This document shows, in pieces, positions 54,086-62,268 of a stretch of 64,000 nucleotides of DNA. The position numbers and the translations under genes are program-made. How positions within the stretch are numbered: position 1 is the first letter of the stretch; every line of letters begins with the position of its first letter. Below the pieces are notes generated by a model. That model was not told where the DNA came from. It did no database searches and was given only the letters and a program-made list of their open reading frames with translations. This stretch comes from Fluviicola chungangensis (GTDB lineage: Bacteria > Bacteroidota > Bacteroidia > Flavobacteriales_D > Crocinitomicaceae): positions 228,580 through 292,579 of the forward strand of contig NZ_VLPL01000006.1 of the NCBI RefSeq assembly GCF_007558725.1, in the 5' to 3' direction.

Positions 54086-54478
54086 ATGTCGGAAGTTAGC
54101 AGAATGAAAGCAAAAACATTTATAGAATTGGCAGCATTGTCTGCAAGCCTGTATGCTATTTCGAAGGAAACCCATCTTCTGGAAAAGCTGAAGGACCTGT
54201 CGGAAAAGGGTAAGAATAGCATCAATGATTTTATGTCAGAAAAGATCACCGATGAAAATGGCAATGAGGTTCCTTTTACGGAAAAACTGCTTCTGAAAGC
54301 AAAAGAGGCGCAGGAAGAACTGGAAACCAAGATTGGTGAAATGATCGCAGCATTTTACGAAAAGGTGAATATTGCCCATACCGATAAATTAAAAACCTTG
54401 GAAGATCAGCTGGAAGAAGTAAACAGGAATCTCGCATTGGCTGAAGCACGTATCAATCAGTTGGAGAGCAAAGGCTAA
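54086..54478 (+). CDS. Phasin-like coiled-coil protein
   Basis: A 130-residue helical protein. After a short N-terminus (KAKTFIELAALSASLYAISK) it continues as long amphipathic helices and ends in a leucine-rich coiled coil (KTLEDQLEEVNRNLALAEAR). This layout resembles PHA granule-associated phasins, but no PHA genes are nearby. It is 5 bp ahead of the ABC1 gene, which suggests a shared membrane or lipid-related role. Confidence 0.65.
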   Translation: MSEVSRMKAKTFIELAALSASLYAISKETHLLEKLKDLSEKGKNSINDFMSEKITDENGNEVPFTEKLLLKAKEAQEELETKIGEMIAAFYEKVNIAHTDKLKTLEDQLEEVNRNLALAEARINQLESKG

Positions 54479-54483
54479 GACCA

Positions 54484-56208
54484 ATGGCATTGTTTGACTC
54501 CCTGCGACAGCGCTACCGGTCTTTTGTAAGGTTCAACAGGATTCTTCGCATTTTTGTGCGTTACGGTTTTGAAGACATTGTCTCCTACCTGATCGAAACC
54601 AGGAGATTTCCCCTGTTGCGGAAACTGATTCCACGCGCTACCAGGAGAAATGCCCGAAAGTATACCAAGTATGAAAAAATGCGCCTGGTCTGTGAAGAAC
54701 TTGGCCCGACATTTATCAAATTCGGACAAATTCTCAGTAACCGGTCGGACCTTCTTCCTCCTGAGCTCATCATTCAATTGGAAAAATTACAGGATAGCGT
54801 GCCTCCTCAGGCAGGAGCCATTTCACGCCAGGTAATCGAAACCGAATTGAAAAAGCCCTTGGAAGAACTATTCGCCTGGTATGAAACAGAAGCGTTTGCT
54901 TCAGCTTCCATGGCGCAGGTGCACCGGGCAACATTGAAGACGGGCGAAAAGGTTGCTGTGAAAGTTCAGCGGCCTGAAATCCGGGCGATCATTACCGAAG
55001 ACATCAAAATCATGTACATGCTCGCAGGGATTCTTGAACGCAGGATCCCTTCATTGAAAAGCTTCGATCCGCAAGGACTCGTCCGAAACTTCGAGGAAAG
55101 TATTCTGAAAGAACTCGATTTCATCCGGGAATCAGTTAGTATCCAGCGTTTTTCCAGGAATATCACAGACGATCCGCACGATAATACCACACATGTTCCA
55201 AAGGTTTACCGGGAATACACCACCGGAAAAGTACTCACGATGGAGTTCATTTCGGGTTTGAAGGTAACCGACAGCAAGATCCTGGAATCGAATGGGTATA
55301 ATCGGAAAGAAGTTGCGCAAAGGTTGGCTTTGACCTATATTAAACAGGTTTTCGAATACGGCTTCTTTCACGCAGATCCGCACCCGGGAAATATCCTGGT
55401 GCTTCCAAACGGTCATATCTGCTTTCTCGATTTCGGCATGATGGGCAGCATTCTCCCCAGGGATATTGAAATCCTGGGCAACCTATTCCTGGCCGTGAAA
55501 TCCAAGGACGTGAAGAAAATCATTAAGACCTTACTCCAGATGTCCGATACAACGTCGATCCGGGACATGCGGTCACTCGAATACGAACTCAATGAATTCG
55601 TCTGCAATTACAGTGTTTCCAGCATCCACGAAAACGAAATGAGCACCGTATTGCTGGAGTTGAAGGACATCATTGTACGATACGATCTGAAGGTACCTCC
55701 GCATTTCTACCTGCTGATCCGGTCCATGGTAACCATCGAAGGCCTGATCCGCAACCTGGATCCTGATATTGACATGCTGGAGATCGCCCGGCCGTACCTC
55801 CTTTCATCCATTGCCAAAAAACTCAACCCGTTTAAGCTGGGGATGAAGGTTCTGAACGGACTCTATGAAATAGCCAATTACATGGAAGAATTCCCGGGCG
55901 ACCTGAAAAATGCCATTCGAAAAATCAATACAGGAAAAGTGAATGTCAACCTGAACCACCAGGGAGTAGATCCCCTGGTCCATACACTCAACCGAATTAC
56001 GAAACAGATTGCCAGTGCTCTGATCATGATTGCAATGATCGGTGGTTCAACCCTATTCATTATCCACCGGATTACTCCGCTTTGGTTCGGGTATTCATCG
56101 TTCGGTATCATCGGAATCATTTTTACCGCTATAATCGGTTACGGAATGATCAGCAATATTTCCCGGGGAGATCATGATGACCGGAATGTCTGGAAGAAAG
56201 AACGTTAA
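54484..56208 (+). CDS. ABC1/UbiB family atypical kinase
   Basis: A 574-residue UbiB/ADCK-like protein. Hallmarks are the KxGQ motif FIKFGQILSNRSDLLPPE (about residues 80-97), the Ala-rich nucleotide loop ASASMAQVHRATLKTGEKVA with Lys in VAVKVQRPE, HADPHPGNILVL (catalytic loop) and ICFLDFGMMGSI (metal-binding DFG). Two transmembrane helices close the protein (IASALIMIAMIGGSTLFIIH and SSFGIIGIIFTAIIGYGMIS). These proteins support ubiquinone or lipid metabolism; substrate unknown. It is co-transcribed with the phasin-like gene. Confidence 0.92.
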   Translation: MALFDSLRQRYRSFVRFNRILRIFVRYGFEDIVSYLIETRRFPLLRKLIPRATRRNARKYTKYEKMRLVCEELGPTFIKFGQILSNRSDLLPPELIIQLEKLQDSVPPQAGAISRQVIETELKKPLEELFAWYETEAFASASMAQVHRATLKTGEKVAVKVQRPEIRAIITEDIKIMYMLAGILERRIPSLKSFDPQGLVRNFEESILKELDFIRESVSIQRFSRNITDDPHDNTTHVPKVYREYTTGKVLTMEFISGLKVTDSKILESNGYNRKEVAQRLALTYIKQVFEYGFFHADPHPGNILVLPNGHICFLDFGMMGSILPRDIEILGNLFLAVKSKDVKKIIKTLLQMSDTTSIRDMRSLEYELNEFVCNYSVSSIHENEMSTVLLELKDIIVRYDLKVPPHFYLLIRSMVTIEGLIRNLDPDIDMLEIARPYLLSSIAKKLNPFKLGMKVLNGLYEIANYMEEFPGDLKNAIRKINTGKVNVNLNHQGVDPLVHTLNRITKQIASALIMIAMIGGSTLFIIHRITPLWFGYSSFGIIGIIFTAIIGYGMISNISRGDHDDRNVWKKER

Positions 56209-56217
56209 ACCGAGGTT

Positions 56218-56676
56218 TCAATCACTGTTTTTTTCAATGAGCTGCACCATGTTTTTATTGAACGAAGACAATGTCGTGCCCAGTGTCTCGAAAAAAGCCA
56301 AATCAACGTTTTCCACTTCGATGATCGCTCGCTGCAAAACACGTTCACCCTGAGTAGTCAGCCGAATGGTTTTTGCCCGGGTATCCGTTTCGTGTTCCTG
56401 CCTGGTGATAAACCCTTTTTCTTCCAATGTTCGCAATACTTTCGACACCATCATTCTGTCGGCATTGCTTTGATTGGCAATATCCACTTGTGTAACTGCC
56501 TTACTTTTTTTTGAAAGCCAGCCCAATGCAGCCAATAAAACAAATTGCGTTTGGGTCAGATCCAACGGATCCAGGACTTTCTTTTGTTTTCGTTGCCATA
56601 ACATGGTGACCTGTCCTAATAAATAGCCCGGACTGTCATTCGGACGGTTGAATTGGAATTCGATTTCTTTAGACAT
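56218..56676 (-). CDS. MarR family transcriptional regulator
   Basis: A 152-residue winged-helix repressor (AVTQVDIANQSNADRMMVSK as HTH, FITRQEHETDTRAKTIRLT as wing). It overlaps the EVE gene by 8 bp and is the last gene of the VOC-EVE-MarR operon. It is expected to autoregulate through the inverted repeat upstream of the VOC gene. Confidence 0.9.
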   Translation of the reverse strand: MSKEIEFQFNRPNDSPGYLLGQVTMLWQRKQKKVLDPLDLTQTQFVLLAALGWLSKKSKAVTQVDIANQSNADRMMVSKVLRTLEEKGFITRQEHETDTRAKTIRLTTQGERVLQRAIIEVENVDLAFFETLGTTLSSFNKNMVQLIEKNSD

Positions 56677-57109
56677 TTTCTTTCAATAGCATGTGAGACG
56701 AAATTAAATCAAAATCGGCTTGGTTGATTTCCAAAAAACCAAAACGGAACGGATATCCCCAACTTTGTTTATTCGTGATAAACTGCAAGTCCCGGATGAA
56801 GGGTAAAATGGAAGTGTCCCGATGGGCAAAAAATGTCACATTCCTTCTCGACGGACAAAAATCTGCGGTCATTTGAAAAGAATAAATTTCCTCGTCTTTC
56901 ACTTGTCCGATCGCCGTAAACTCCTGGCATTTTTCTGCTTTATCCAACGTCTGTTTTCCGGAATAATAAATAACAAAATCGCCGGGTTTCATTCGTTTTA
57001 AAGGAGCCGATTTACCGTGACACGCCTGTATAATCCCTGCAGCAATTCCATTTTTCACATGATCTTTGGACGCTACAAGGATCCAATACTTTTGCTGCTT
57101 GGCCTCCAT
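56669..57109 (-). CDS. EVE (PUA-like) domain protein
   Basis: A 146-residue PUA-fold protein; EVE domains bind modified bases. Typical parts are YWILVASKDHVKNGIAAGII, MKPGDFVIYYSG and FTAIGQVKDEEIYSF. The bound base and function are unknown; several EVE proteins act in defence or RNA modification. It lies 5 bp after the VOC gene and overlaps marR. Confidence 0.88.
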   Translation of the reverse strand: MEAKQQKYWILVASKDHVKNGIAAGIIQACHGKSAPLKRMKPGDFVIYYSGKQTLDKAEKCQEFTAIGQVKDEEIYSFQMTADFCPSRRNVTFFAHRDTSILPFIRDLQFITNKQSWGYPFRFGFLEINQADFDLISSHMLLKENV

Positions 57110-57114
57110 ATCGG

Positions 57115-57477
57115 TTATTTTGTCTCCAAAAAAGTTAATTTATAGCCATCCGGGTCTGCTACATGCAGTGCCTTTCCAAACGGTGTCGGGAAAACATCCC
57201 CCAAAATCGTCACCCCTTTTTCCAGGAATTGCTGTTGCAGATCTGCTATTTCTCCATCAATGGCAAACCAAACCGAAACACCATTCCCTACTTCCTTGTC
57301 ATCCAGGCTTCCCAGGGGTTTCCGAATTGCAAAACTTGCTTCCCCTTTGTTAAACTTAAAAATAACTGCATCCGGATTACTCATTTCGGACAATTCAAAC
57401 CCTAATTTTTCCGTGTAGAAAGCTTTTGAAGCTTCTAAATCCCTTACCTGAAGAGATGCAAATTCCAATCTTCTCAT
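57115..57477 (-). CDS. VOC family protein
   Basis: A 120-residue glyoxalase-fold protein (FASLQVRDLEASKAFYTEKL, GNGVSVWFAIDGEIADLQQQ, HVADPDGYKLTFLETK). It is the first gene of the MarR operon. VOC plus MarR pairs often respond to toxic aromatics or antibiotics. Substrate not determined. Confidence 0.87.
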   Translation of the reverse strand: MRRLEFASLQVRDLEASKAFYTEKLGFELSEMSNPDAVIFKFNKGEASFAIRKPLGSLDDKEVGNGVSVWFAIDGEIADLQQQFLEKGVTILGDVFPTPFGKALHVADPDGYKLTFLETK

Positions 57478-57491
57478 TTTTCAATATTTTT

Positions 57492-57524
57492 TTGTTGTCA
57501 CAAATATAATATATACGACAACAA
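57492..57524. promoter_or_regulatory. Likely MarR operator of VOC-EVE-MarR operon
   Basis: Perfect 8-bp arms ttgttgtc (57492-57499) and gacaacaa (57517-57524) enclose an AT-rich 17-bp core. It lies 15-47 bp upstream of the VOC start, the right place for repression by the operon's own MarR protein. Confidence 0.6.
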
Positions 57525-57638
57525 TAACCAAACTTTTTAAATCATCCCTTTTTCACTCTTCCAAAAGGCTTGTTTGAAAAAAATATCCGGTAATTGCCAA
57601 AAACGCATGAGGGCTCATCATTTTAAGCCGGCAAAAAA

Positions 57639-57667
57639 TTGTCATTTCCTAAACATTGCTTAATTTG
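57639..57667 (+). promoter_or_regulatory. Promoter of R-body locus
   Basis: A TTG at 57639-57641 and TTAATTTG at 57660-57667, 18 bp apart, fit a Bacteroidota housekeeping promoter. It is not of the stress-island type. Confidence 0.5.
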
Positions 57668-57687
57668 CCCTACAATTAAATACCACT

Positions 57688-58020
57688 ATGACAACAAATA
57701 CTCCCCCTTCTCAAGACAAACTTCCGGAAAATACTGCGGAGGTTTTGCAACAAACCCTGCTTTCCGGATTTGTATTCAATGTGAATTTGCTCATGCAGCA
57801 AATGGTTGCCAGCCAGCATTCCCTGCAGCAAATCCTAACCGCATCTACGGCAAAAGCCGTAGCAGAAATTACCAACCCGAACAGCACGAATGACACCGTA
57901 GTCATTCAGAATATGGACCTGGTACTGAAAGCAATCCAGGAGTCCTCTTCCAGTTACATTCATTTAATCAAGCAATTGACTGTTGAAGCCGAAAACGCTT
58001 TAAAAATGGTCAACAAATAA
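57688..58020 (+). CDS. Small protein partner of RebB (R-body locus)
   Basis: A 110-residue helical protein, probably cytoplasmic. The middle (FVFNVNLLMQQMVASQHSLQ, then ILTASTAKAVAEI) resembles the helical repeat style of RebB proteins but lacks their signature. It is 38 bp ahead of rebB and should be co-transcribed. By analogy with reb loci it may be a structural or assembly component; this is inference. Confidence 0.65.
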   Translation: MTTNTPPSQDKLPENTAEVLQQTLLSGFVFNVNLLMQQMVASQHSLQQILTASTAKAVAEITNPNSTNDTVVIQNMDLVLKAIQESSSSYIHLIKQLTVEAENALKMVNK

Positions 58021-58058
58021 TCATTCATTTTCTATTATTCATCAAAACACGTTTCATT

Positions 58059-58334
58059 ATGCCAGATAATTCAATCGTAAATCCGCAGATTACAGATGCC
58101 GTAACACAAACGAATGTAAAAGTTATTGCAGAAGCCCCAGCAATGGCCTTATCCAATGTGTACCAGGCAATGGCGCACAGTACAGGAATTCTCTTTGAGA
58201 ATGCAGTTTCAGCACAACAAAACATGAACGTGATCGCTCAAGCCGCAACCACACAGGGCGTTGCTTTGATCTATTCGGTTGATACCGCCGCTGCCGGTGC
58301 TGCAACAAATAAAATTTTAGACGAGAACAAATAA
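58059..58334 (+). CDS. rebB: RebB family R-body protein
   Basis: A 91-residue protein with the clear RebB signature: NPQITDAVTQTNVKVIAEAP at the N-terminus, AMALSNVYQAMAHSTGILFE, and QAATTQGVALIYSVDTAAAG at the end. In Caedibacter, RebB is the building block of R-bodies, coiled ribbons that unroll when the pH drops and can burst membranes. Length fits the family. Only one rebB copy is seen here, with an unnamed partner and a good terminator. Confidence 0.9.
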   Translation: MPDNSIVNPQITDAVTQTNVKVIAEAPAMALSNVYQAMAHSTGILFENAVSAQQNMNVIAQAATTQGVALIYSVDTAAAGAATNKILDENK

Positions 58335-58380
58335 TCGGTCATACCGAAGCTTCTGGCTCCGGTATGACGGAGTAAACCCA

Positions 58381-58417
58381 AACAGGCCCGATCCTTCGAT
58401 CGGGCCTGTTTGTTTTT
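58381..58417 (+). terminator. Strong terminator of R-body locus
   Basis: A perfect 13-bp stem, aacaggcccgatc and gatcgggcctgtt, with a 4-nt loop is followed by TGTTTTT. It may also serve the convergent gene at 58446. Confidence 0.9.
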
Positions 58418-58445
58418 GGACTGGTCTTAGCCGGAAGTACAGATT

Positions 58446-58949
58446 TTAATTCGGTTTAATGCTGAGCAGTCTCCATAATAGAGGTATAAATCCAATTGAA
58501 ACAGCAATAAAAAGCCCAACGCGAACATAATTCAGGGTTTTCCATACATTGGCACGTTTAACTAAATCTGTTGCGGAATTTAGCCCTTCGGCAATTTTTT
58601 GAAACTCAATGATATTCGGGGCGAAATATGAAAGTGTCCAAACTCTGACTGCAAAATGAACCGCAAAAAGGATCAGTAATCCGTTTCTTATCGGCATTAT
58701 TTTCCAGCAAAAGACAATTGCCAGTATAAAAGTCAGTTCGTGTAGGGAATGAAAAACTATCCAAAAAGTCTTTAGACTTGCTCCGTTCCTATCTATTAAG
58801 TAGGAAAAGGATTCCGGCGGATTTGCCGTCCATTTGGGCACTAAAACAGCCGTTTCGAATAGCTGCGCCCCATTCATTAAGAAATAAGTTAATGTGGTGA
58901 TAAGCATCCACATATCTGCTCTTGACAAATAATTTTCAGTAATGTTCAT
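58446..58949 (-). CDS. Four-helix integral membrane protein, DUF1772-like
   Basis: A 167-residue protein with about four transmembrane helices (MLITTLTYFLMNGAQLFETA, ELTFILAIVFCWKIMPIRN, GLLILFAVHFAVRVWTLSYF, VGLFIAVSIGFIPLLWRLLS). The pattern resembles DUF1772/anthrone oxygenase-like proteins, but assignment is uncertain. It overlaps the MarR gene by 4 bp (ATGA) and is controlled with it. Confidence 0.75.
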   Translation of the reverse strand: MNITENYLSRADMWMLITTLTYFLMNGAQLFETAVLVPKWTANPPESFSYLIDRNGASLKTFWIVFHSLHELTFILAIVFCWKIMPIRNGLLILFAVHFAVRVWTLSYFAPNIIEFQKIAEGLNSATDLVKRANVWKTLNYVRVGLFIAVSIGFIPLLWRLLSIKPN

Positions 58950-59398
58950 TGTTTGTTTTTTAAATTTTGGGTAATATCCTTCATGATCTCCGTTGCCGCT
59001 GTAAAATACCGTTCGATTGCATTGATTTCCGCTTCTGAAAACGAACTGGTCAATTCCCGGGTTCTTTTTTGCAGGATTGTAAAAACAGGTTCAAGGAGTT
59101 CCATTGCTTTTTGAACATCCGGAACAATCAATACTTTCCTGCGATCGTTTTTATCCGATTTTCGTTTTAAAAGCTTTCTTTTTTCAAGTCGGTCTATCAA
59201 TCCGGTTACTGCTCCTGTTGACAATCCGGTTATTTCTGAAATTTCTCCTGCGGTCAGTTCTTTTTTCTTAATAATCAGTCCGAGATATTTGTGATCTGTT
59301 CCTGCAAGACCAATACTGCTTGAAATAGCTTCATGCATTAAAATTGACGTATCTGAATAGTTCCTGCTTATTTCACTGAAATTTTGGGTTGTTTTCAT
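58946..59398 (-). CDS. MarR family transcriptional regulator
   Basis: A 150-residue repressor. HTH segment LTAGEISEITGLSTGAVTGL and a basic wing KLLKRKSDKNDRRKVLIV are clear. It is the first gene of a two-gene operon with the membrane protein and lies 34 bp from a perfect palindromic operator. Confidence 0.92.
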   Translation of the reverse strand: MKTTQNFSEISRNYSDTSILMHEAISSSIGLAGTDHKYLGLIIKKKELTAGEISEITGLSTGAVTGLIDRLEKRKLLKRKSDKNDRRKVLIVPDVQKAMELLEPVFTILQKRTRELTSSFSEAEINAIERYFTAATEIMKDITQNLKNKQ

Positions 59399-59432
59399 TC
59401 ATTACCTTATTAACAAATATCTTTACACTAAA

Positions 59433-59450
59433 TATCTTAGTGCTAAGATA
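59433..59450. promoter_or_regulatory. MarR operator palindrome
   Basis: TATCTTAG-TG-CTAAGATA, perfect 8-bp arms, lies 35-52 bp upstream of the marR start. This sequence type is common next to Bacteroidota MarR genes; autorepression is expected. Confidence 0.72.
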
Positions 59451-59529
59451 AATAAAATCAACTAAGAAACACTAAACATTGTAATAATTTAAAAAAAATG
59501 ACGGATCCGTCGAAGAGAAAAAAGAAAAA

Positions 59530-59557
59530 GCGAACGGAAATGGAACCAGAAATGATT
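59530..59557. repeat. Short dispersed repeat, copy 1
   Basis: gcgaacggaaatggaacc followed by agaaatgatt; copy 2 lies at 60936-60962 with one mismatch and one indel. The two copies bracket the OmpA-like gene and two gene fragments. Confidence 0.45.
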
Positions 59558-59563
59558 GTCAAA

Positions 59564-59745
59564 TTACATTTTAATTGATTCCTGATGATTATTTATCAAA
59601 TCCAACATTTGCTCTGTTGATACAATATACCGACCTTTTCCATCGATCAATTCTGTTCCTGATTACTTAGACGAAGCCCTGGTGCATTTTCAATGAGATT
59701 TACAAAACACAATCCTTTATGTCGGTATATTCGAAAAGGCTTCAA
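59564..59745 (-). pseudogene. Frameshifted 3' gene fragment
   Basis: Directly after the OmpA-like stop the minus strand encodes KPFRIYRHKGLCFVNLIENA then PGLRLSNQEQ, and after a frame change GTELIDGKGRYIVSTEQMLD then LINNHQESIKM and a stop. Both parts have coding-like composition and no own start. They look like the end of one decayed gene of unknown family. Confidence 0.5.
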
Positions 59746-60503
59746 TGGGTTTCTTTTTTAATAAAGACAACTTCAACACGCATGTTTTTATGTACGTTCT
59801 GAATATCCGTGCGTGGAAATAAGGGAATACTATTACTAAATCCTTTACATTCAATTCTGTTAGATTCAATCCCATTTGAAACCAGATACTTTTTAACTGC
59901 TAACGCACGTTGTTCGGATAATTCTTGTCCTGGTCTGCAACAAACATGACCATTCAATTGAACATTTAACGTGCTGTCATCCTGAAGGATAGATAATAAT
60001 GTTTTTAAATTTCCTGACGATTCGGGAACTATTTTATATGTTTCTGATACGAAGTTAATATCAAGATTAATTGGAGAATTAAGTTTAAACTTATTTTCTA
60101 CGCTGTAAATGACAATGTCAACTCTTCTGAAAGTGCTGTCATTTAGTTTTTTCTTTAAATCCCGTTGTTCATTTTTGTTTATACTATCTATTGCAAAAGA
60201 ACTTAAGCTAGTCGATCTTAAAATTTTCGAAACTGAATTTAATCTTTTAGCAGCCAGCTTTTGATTTGATTTTTGACTGCCGATGGTATCTGTATATGAA
60301 GTTATTTTAATCTTTCCAGAAGTTGCCTTTATCCTACTGCATCTGGCAATCAATCTTTGTGGATTCTCAATCTCATAACTACCAAATTTAAAAAAAACTG
60401 ATAGAGAGTCCAAACACTTAGTCTGAATAAATTCTTGCGAAAAAGCATCTGATTCTTGCAAAAAAAGTACTGTAATAAATACTAAAAGTCTTTTTATCCC
60501 CAT
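59742..60503 (-). CDS. Exported protein with two OmpA-like regions
   Basis: A 253-residue protein with signal peptide (MGIKRLLVFITVLFLQESDA, FSQ). The first OmpA-like region (about 30-130) holds SVFFKFGSYEI and KITSYTDTIGSQKSNQKLAA; the second (about 150-250) holds VQLNGHVCCRPGQELSEQRA and NRIECKGFSNSIPLF. OmpA domains bind peptidoglycan; the Cys pair in HVCC is unusual. GC is low compared with neighbours. It sits between short repeats and fragments, so it may have been acquired. Confidence 0.75.
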   Translation of the reverse strand: MGIKRLLVFITVLFLQESDAFSQEFIQTKCLDSLSVFFKFGSYEIENPQRLIARCSRIKATSGKIKITSYTDTIGSQKSNQKLAAKRLNSVSKILRSTSLSSFAIDSINKNEQRDLKKKLNDSTFRRVDIVIYSVENKFKLNSPINLDINFVSETYKIVPESSGNLKTLLSILQDDSTLNVQLNGHVCCRPGQELSEQRALAVKKYLVSNGIESNRIECKGFSNSIPLFPRTDIQNVHKNMRVEVVFIKKETH

Positions 60504-60615
60504 AACTCAGAATTAATTTTATTTAATTTTAATTGGACTAGTTTTGCGTTTCATTGATTCTCATTGTATTTCACAAATCCCTTGATCTGATTGGGGATTC
60601 AGACTTAAATTTGAT

Positions 60616-60783
60616 TTAATGATACAGAATAAGTTTTAAAGGCTGTCGATAAGCAGTACTTTTTACTCCACCGGAATTATGTTTATTCAATCTATTTTCC
60701 AAATTAGCTGAATAATCAACATATAGCATTCGATCTTTTTCGTTGAAAAGTACATACGTGCAATAGGCTAATGGTTGTATCAT
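60616..60783 (-). pseudogene. Truncated GIY-YIG endonuclease
   Basis: MIQPLAYCTYVLFNEKDRML then YVDYSANLENRLNKHNSGGV, KSTAYRQPLKLILYH and stop. This is the GIY-YIG core, but the usual YVGYS is YVDYS and the last 25 or so residues (the Glu-containing helix region) are missing. A longer frame to 60861 adds an unlikely N-terminus. I judge it inactive. Confidence 0.65.
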
Positions 60784-60935
60784 GATCTCAAGATAGGAAG
60801 ATTTCCTGAAAAAAGGAGGTGTCGGGTTCAAATCTTTCCGTAGTAGATTTTCCTTCGTCAATCACTACGGACCACCACAAAATGAAAAAGCCACCCTGTT
60901 AAGGATGGTCTTTTCTACTTTCAAGGTGGAGAAGG

Positions 60936-60962
60936 GCGAACGAAAATGGAACCGAAATCATT
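60936..60962. repeat. Short dispersed repeat, copy 2
   Basis: gcgaacgaaaatggaacc followed by gaaatcatt, matching copy 1 at 59530-59557. It lies next to a weak bidirectional hairpin (ccaccc/ggatgg at about 60892-60908). Confidence 0.45.
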
Positions 60963-60967
60963 AGGAA

Positions 60968-61939
60968 TTATTCCTCTGAATTTATTGGAATGTTTTTTTC
61001 TATGCAATACACATTACTCGCTGATTCATCCTTTAGTATCAAATCACACATTTCAAAAAGTTCTTTTTCGATTGCCAATAAGTATCTATCCTCTGTTACT
61101 AGAATTTTCTCTACTTGATCAATAAATTTAGCAAAATCAGGATTGGCTTTGCAAAGCTTATCTATCGTTTTAAAATCTAAATCACTGTATTTTGAAGGAA
61201 AATGAACTTTACTTTGATATGGATTCGATGATAACTCAATAATTCCGATTCCAAATGATTCATTAAGTCTCTTCATTTCATCATGTAGAGTGGGCTCTAT
61301 TTCAAAAGCAACTAAATATCCATGATTCGCCCAACTTGAATTTGAAACAGCTTGAAAAAAGCATTCTTTTAATTCATAATCTGATTTAATTTCCCGCTTA
61401 ATTTCATATGAATTAAGCCTAAAAGTTTGTTCCTTATTTACAGTTCTTTGTAGTGCTTGCCCTTCTTTTGTTTTTAACTTTAAAAATGCTACCCCAATCA
61501 TATCAGGATGAATCCACTTTTGATGTTTTTCACTACTACTGCTAGACTTCTCATGAAAAATTGTTTTAGAATCAATACCGTGTGATTTTAAGAACGTACT
61601 CAATAATATATGTAAATCACGTTCCTTATATGGTGTAGGCGTTGAAATAGTTTTTACAGTCTGTGATTGTGTGATGCCAGTAAGTACATCCATTCCTATT
61701 ATATCTTCATTAACGGATGAATAGTATAAAAACTGTCTGCCCCCCATCTTTGATCTTTTTACTCTTGAATCACCTTTTCGAATAAAATCGCCAAGTTGTG
61801 CGCCAATGGTATCGGTTGGAGTTTTCGCATTACTCCAATCAATATACTGTTTCTCTTTAATTAAATCATAAACTTCCAAATAAGTTAGGGCCCGTTTATT
61901 TTCTTCTAAAACTTTAAGTATTGCTTCCTTGATAGTCAT
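60968..61939 (-). CDS. HrgA/COG2958-like protein with HARE-HTH domain
   Basis: A 323-residue protein. The N-terminal 75 residues form a HARE-type winged helix (TIKEAILKVLEENKRALTYL, IRKGDSRVKRSKMGGRQFLY). The rest (about 105-305, RDLHILLSTFLKSHGIDSKT, YEIKREIKSDYELKECFFQA) resembles HrgA-like proteins with a restriction endonuclease-like fold; the E-x-K in YEIKRE could belong to an active site. HrgA genes replace restriction genes in Helicobacter. No methylase is next to it here. Probably an accessory gene. Confidence 0.75.
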   Translation of the reverse strand: MTIKEAILKVLEENKRALTYLEVYDLIKEKQYIDWSNAKTPTDTIGAQLGDFIRKGDSRVKRSKMGGRQFLYYSSVNEDIIGMDVLTGITQSQTVKTISTPTPYKERDLHILLSTFLKSHGIDSKTIFHEKSSSSSEKHQKWIHPDMIGVAFLKLKTKEGQALQRTVNKEQTFRLNSYEIKREIKSDYELKECFFQAVSNSSWANHGYLVAFEIEPTLHDEMKRLNESFGIGIIELSSNPYQSKVHFPSKYSDLDFKTIDKLCKANPDFAKFIDQVEKILVTEDRYLLAIEKELFEMCDLILKDESASNVYCIEKNIPINSEE

Positions 61940-62103
61940 ATTAGTAATAGTGGATGAGTTATTTATTATTAATGGTCAATACTACCAAAAAAAACTGAAA
62001 TACAACACCTTCCAAGCAAAAGGGAATCGAACCTCATAAAATTTTAAGAAACTGAATGAAATCGGTACTTGCGGAAGATTTGGGTTTTGCCATCCTCCTT
62101 AAT

Positions 62104-62120
62104 CCTCCCTCGGAGGGAGG
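62104..62120. repeat. Palindromic intergenic hairpin
   Basis: cctccct-cgg-agggagg, a perfect 7-bp stem with 3-nt loop. Similar CT/GA-rich palindromes are scattered in Bacteroidota intergenic DNA. No poly-T follows. Confidence 0.5.
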
Positions 62121-62162
62121 AAACAGATTGAAACTTCGATTCACAATCCCACACTCAGTCCT

Positions 62163-62207
62163 CACACTCACACTGAAAAGAAAAAGCTATAACTCAGTGT
62201 GAGTGTG
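62163..62207. repeat. Long CA/TG inverted repeat
   Basis: A perfect 14-bp stem, cacactcacactga and tcagtgtgagtgtg, with a 17-nt loop. It lies in the 329-bp gap between the HrgA-like gene and tRNA-Ala, which contains no ORF. Role unknown. Confidence 0.6.
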
Positions 62208-62227
62208 GAGTGTGAGCAAAGAGGGAC

Positions 62228-62267
62228 AAAAATAAAAAGCATCACTCTCGTAATGCTTTTTATTTTT
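62228..62267 (-). terminator. Terminator of tRNA-Ala
   Basis: Perfect 15-bp arms aaaaataaaaagcat and atgctttttattttt with a 10-nt loop. On the minus strand it directly follows the tRNA and supplies its own T-rich end. Confidence 0.8.
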
Positions 62268-62268
62268 G

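Noticed and set aside
62100..62260. CRISPR array suspected from repeated hairpins near 62.1-62.3 kb
   Set aside because: The structures are three unrelated inverted repeats with no regular repeat-spacer pattern and no cas genes nearby.
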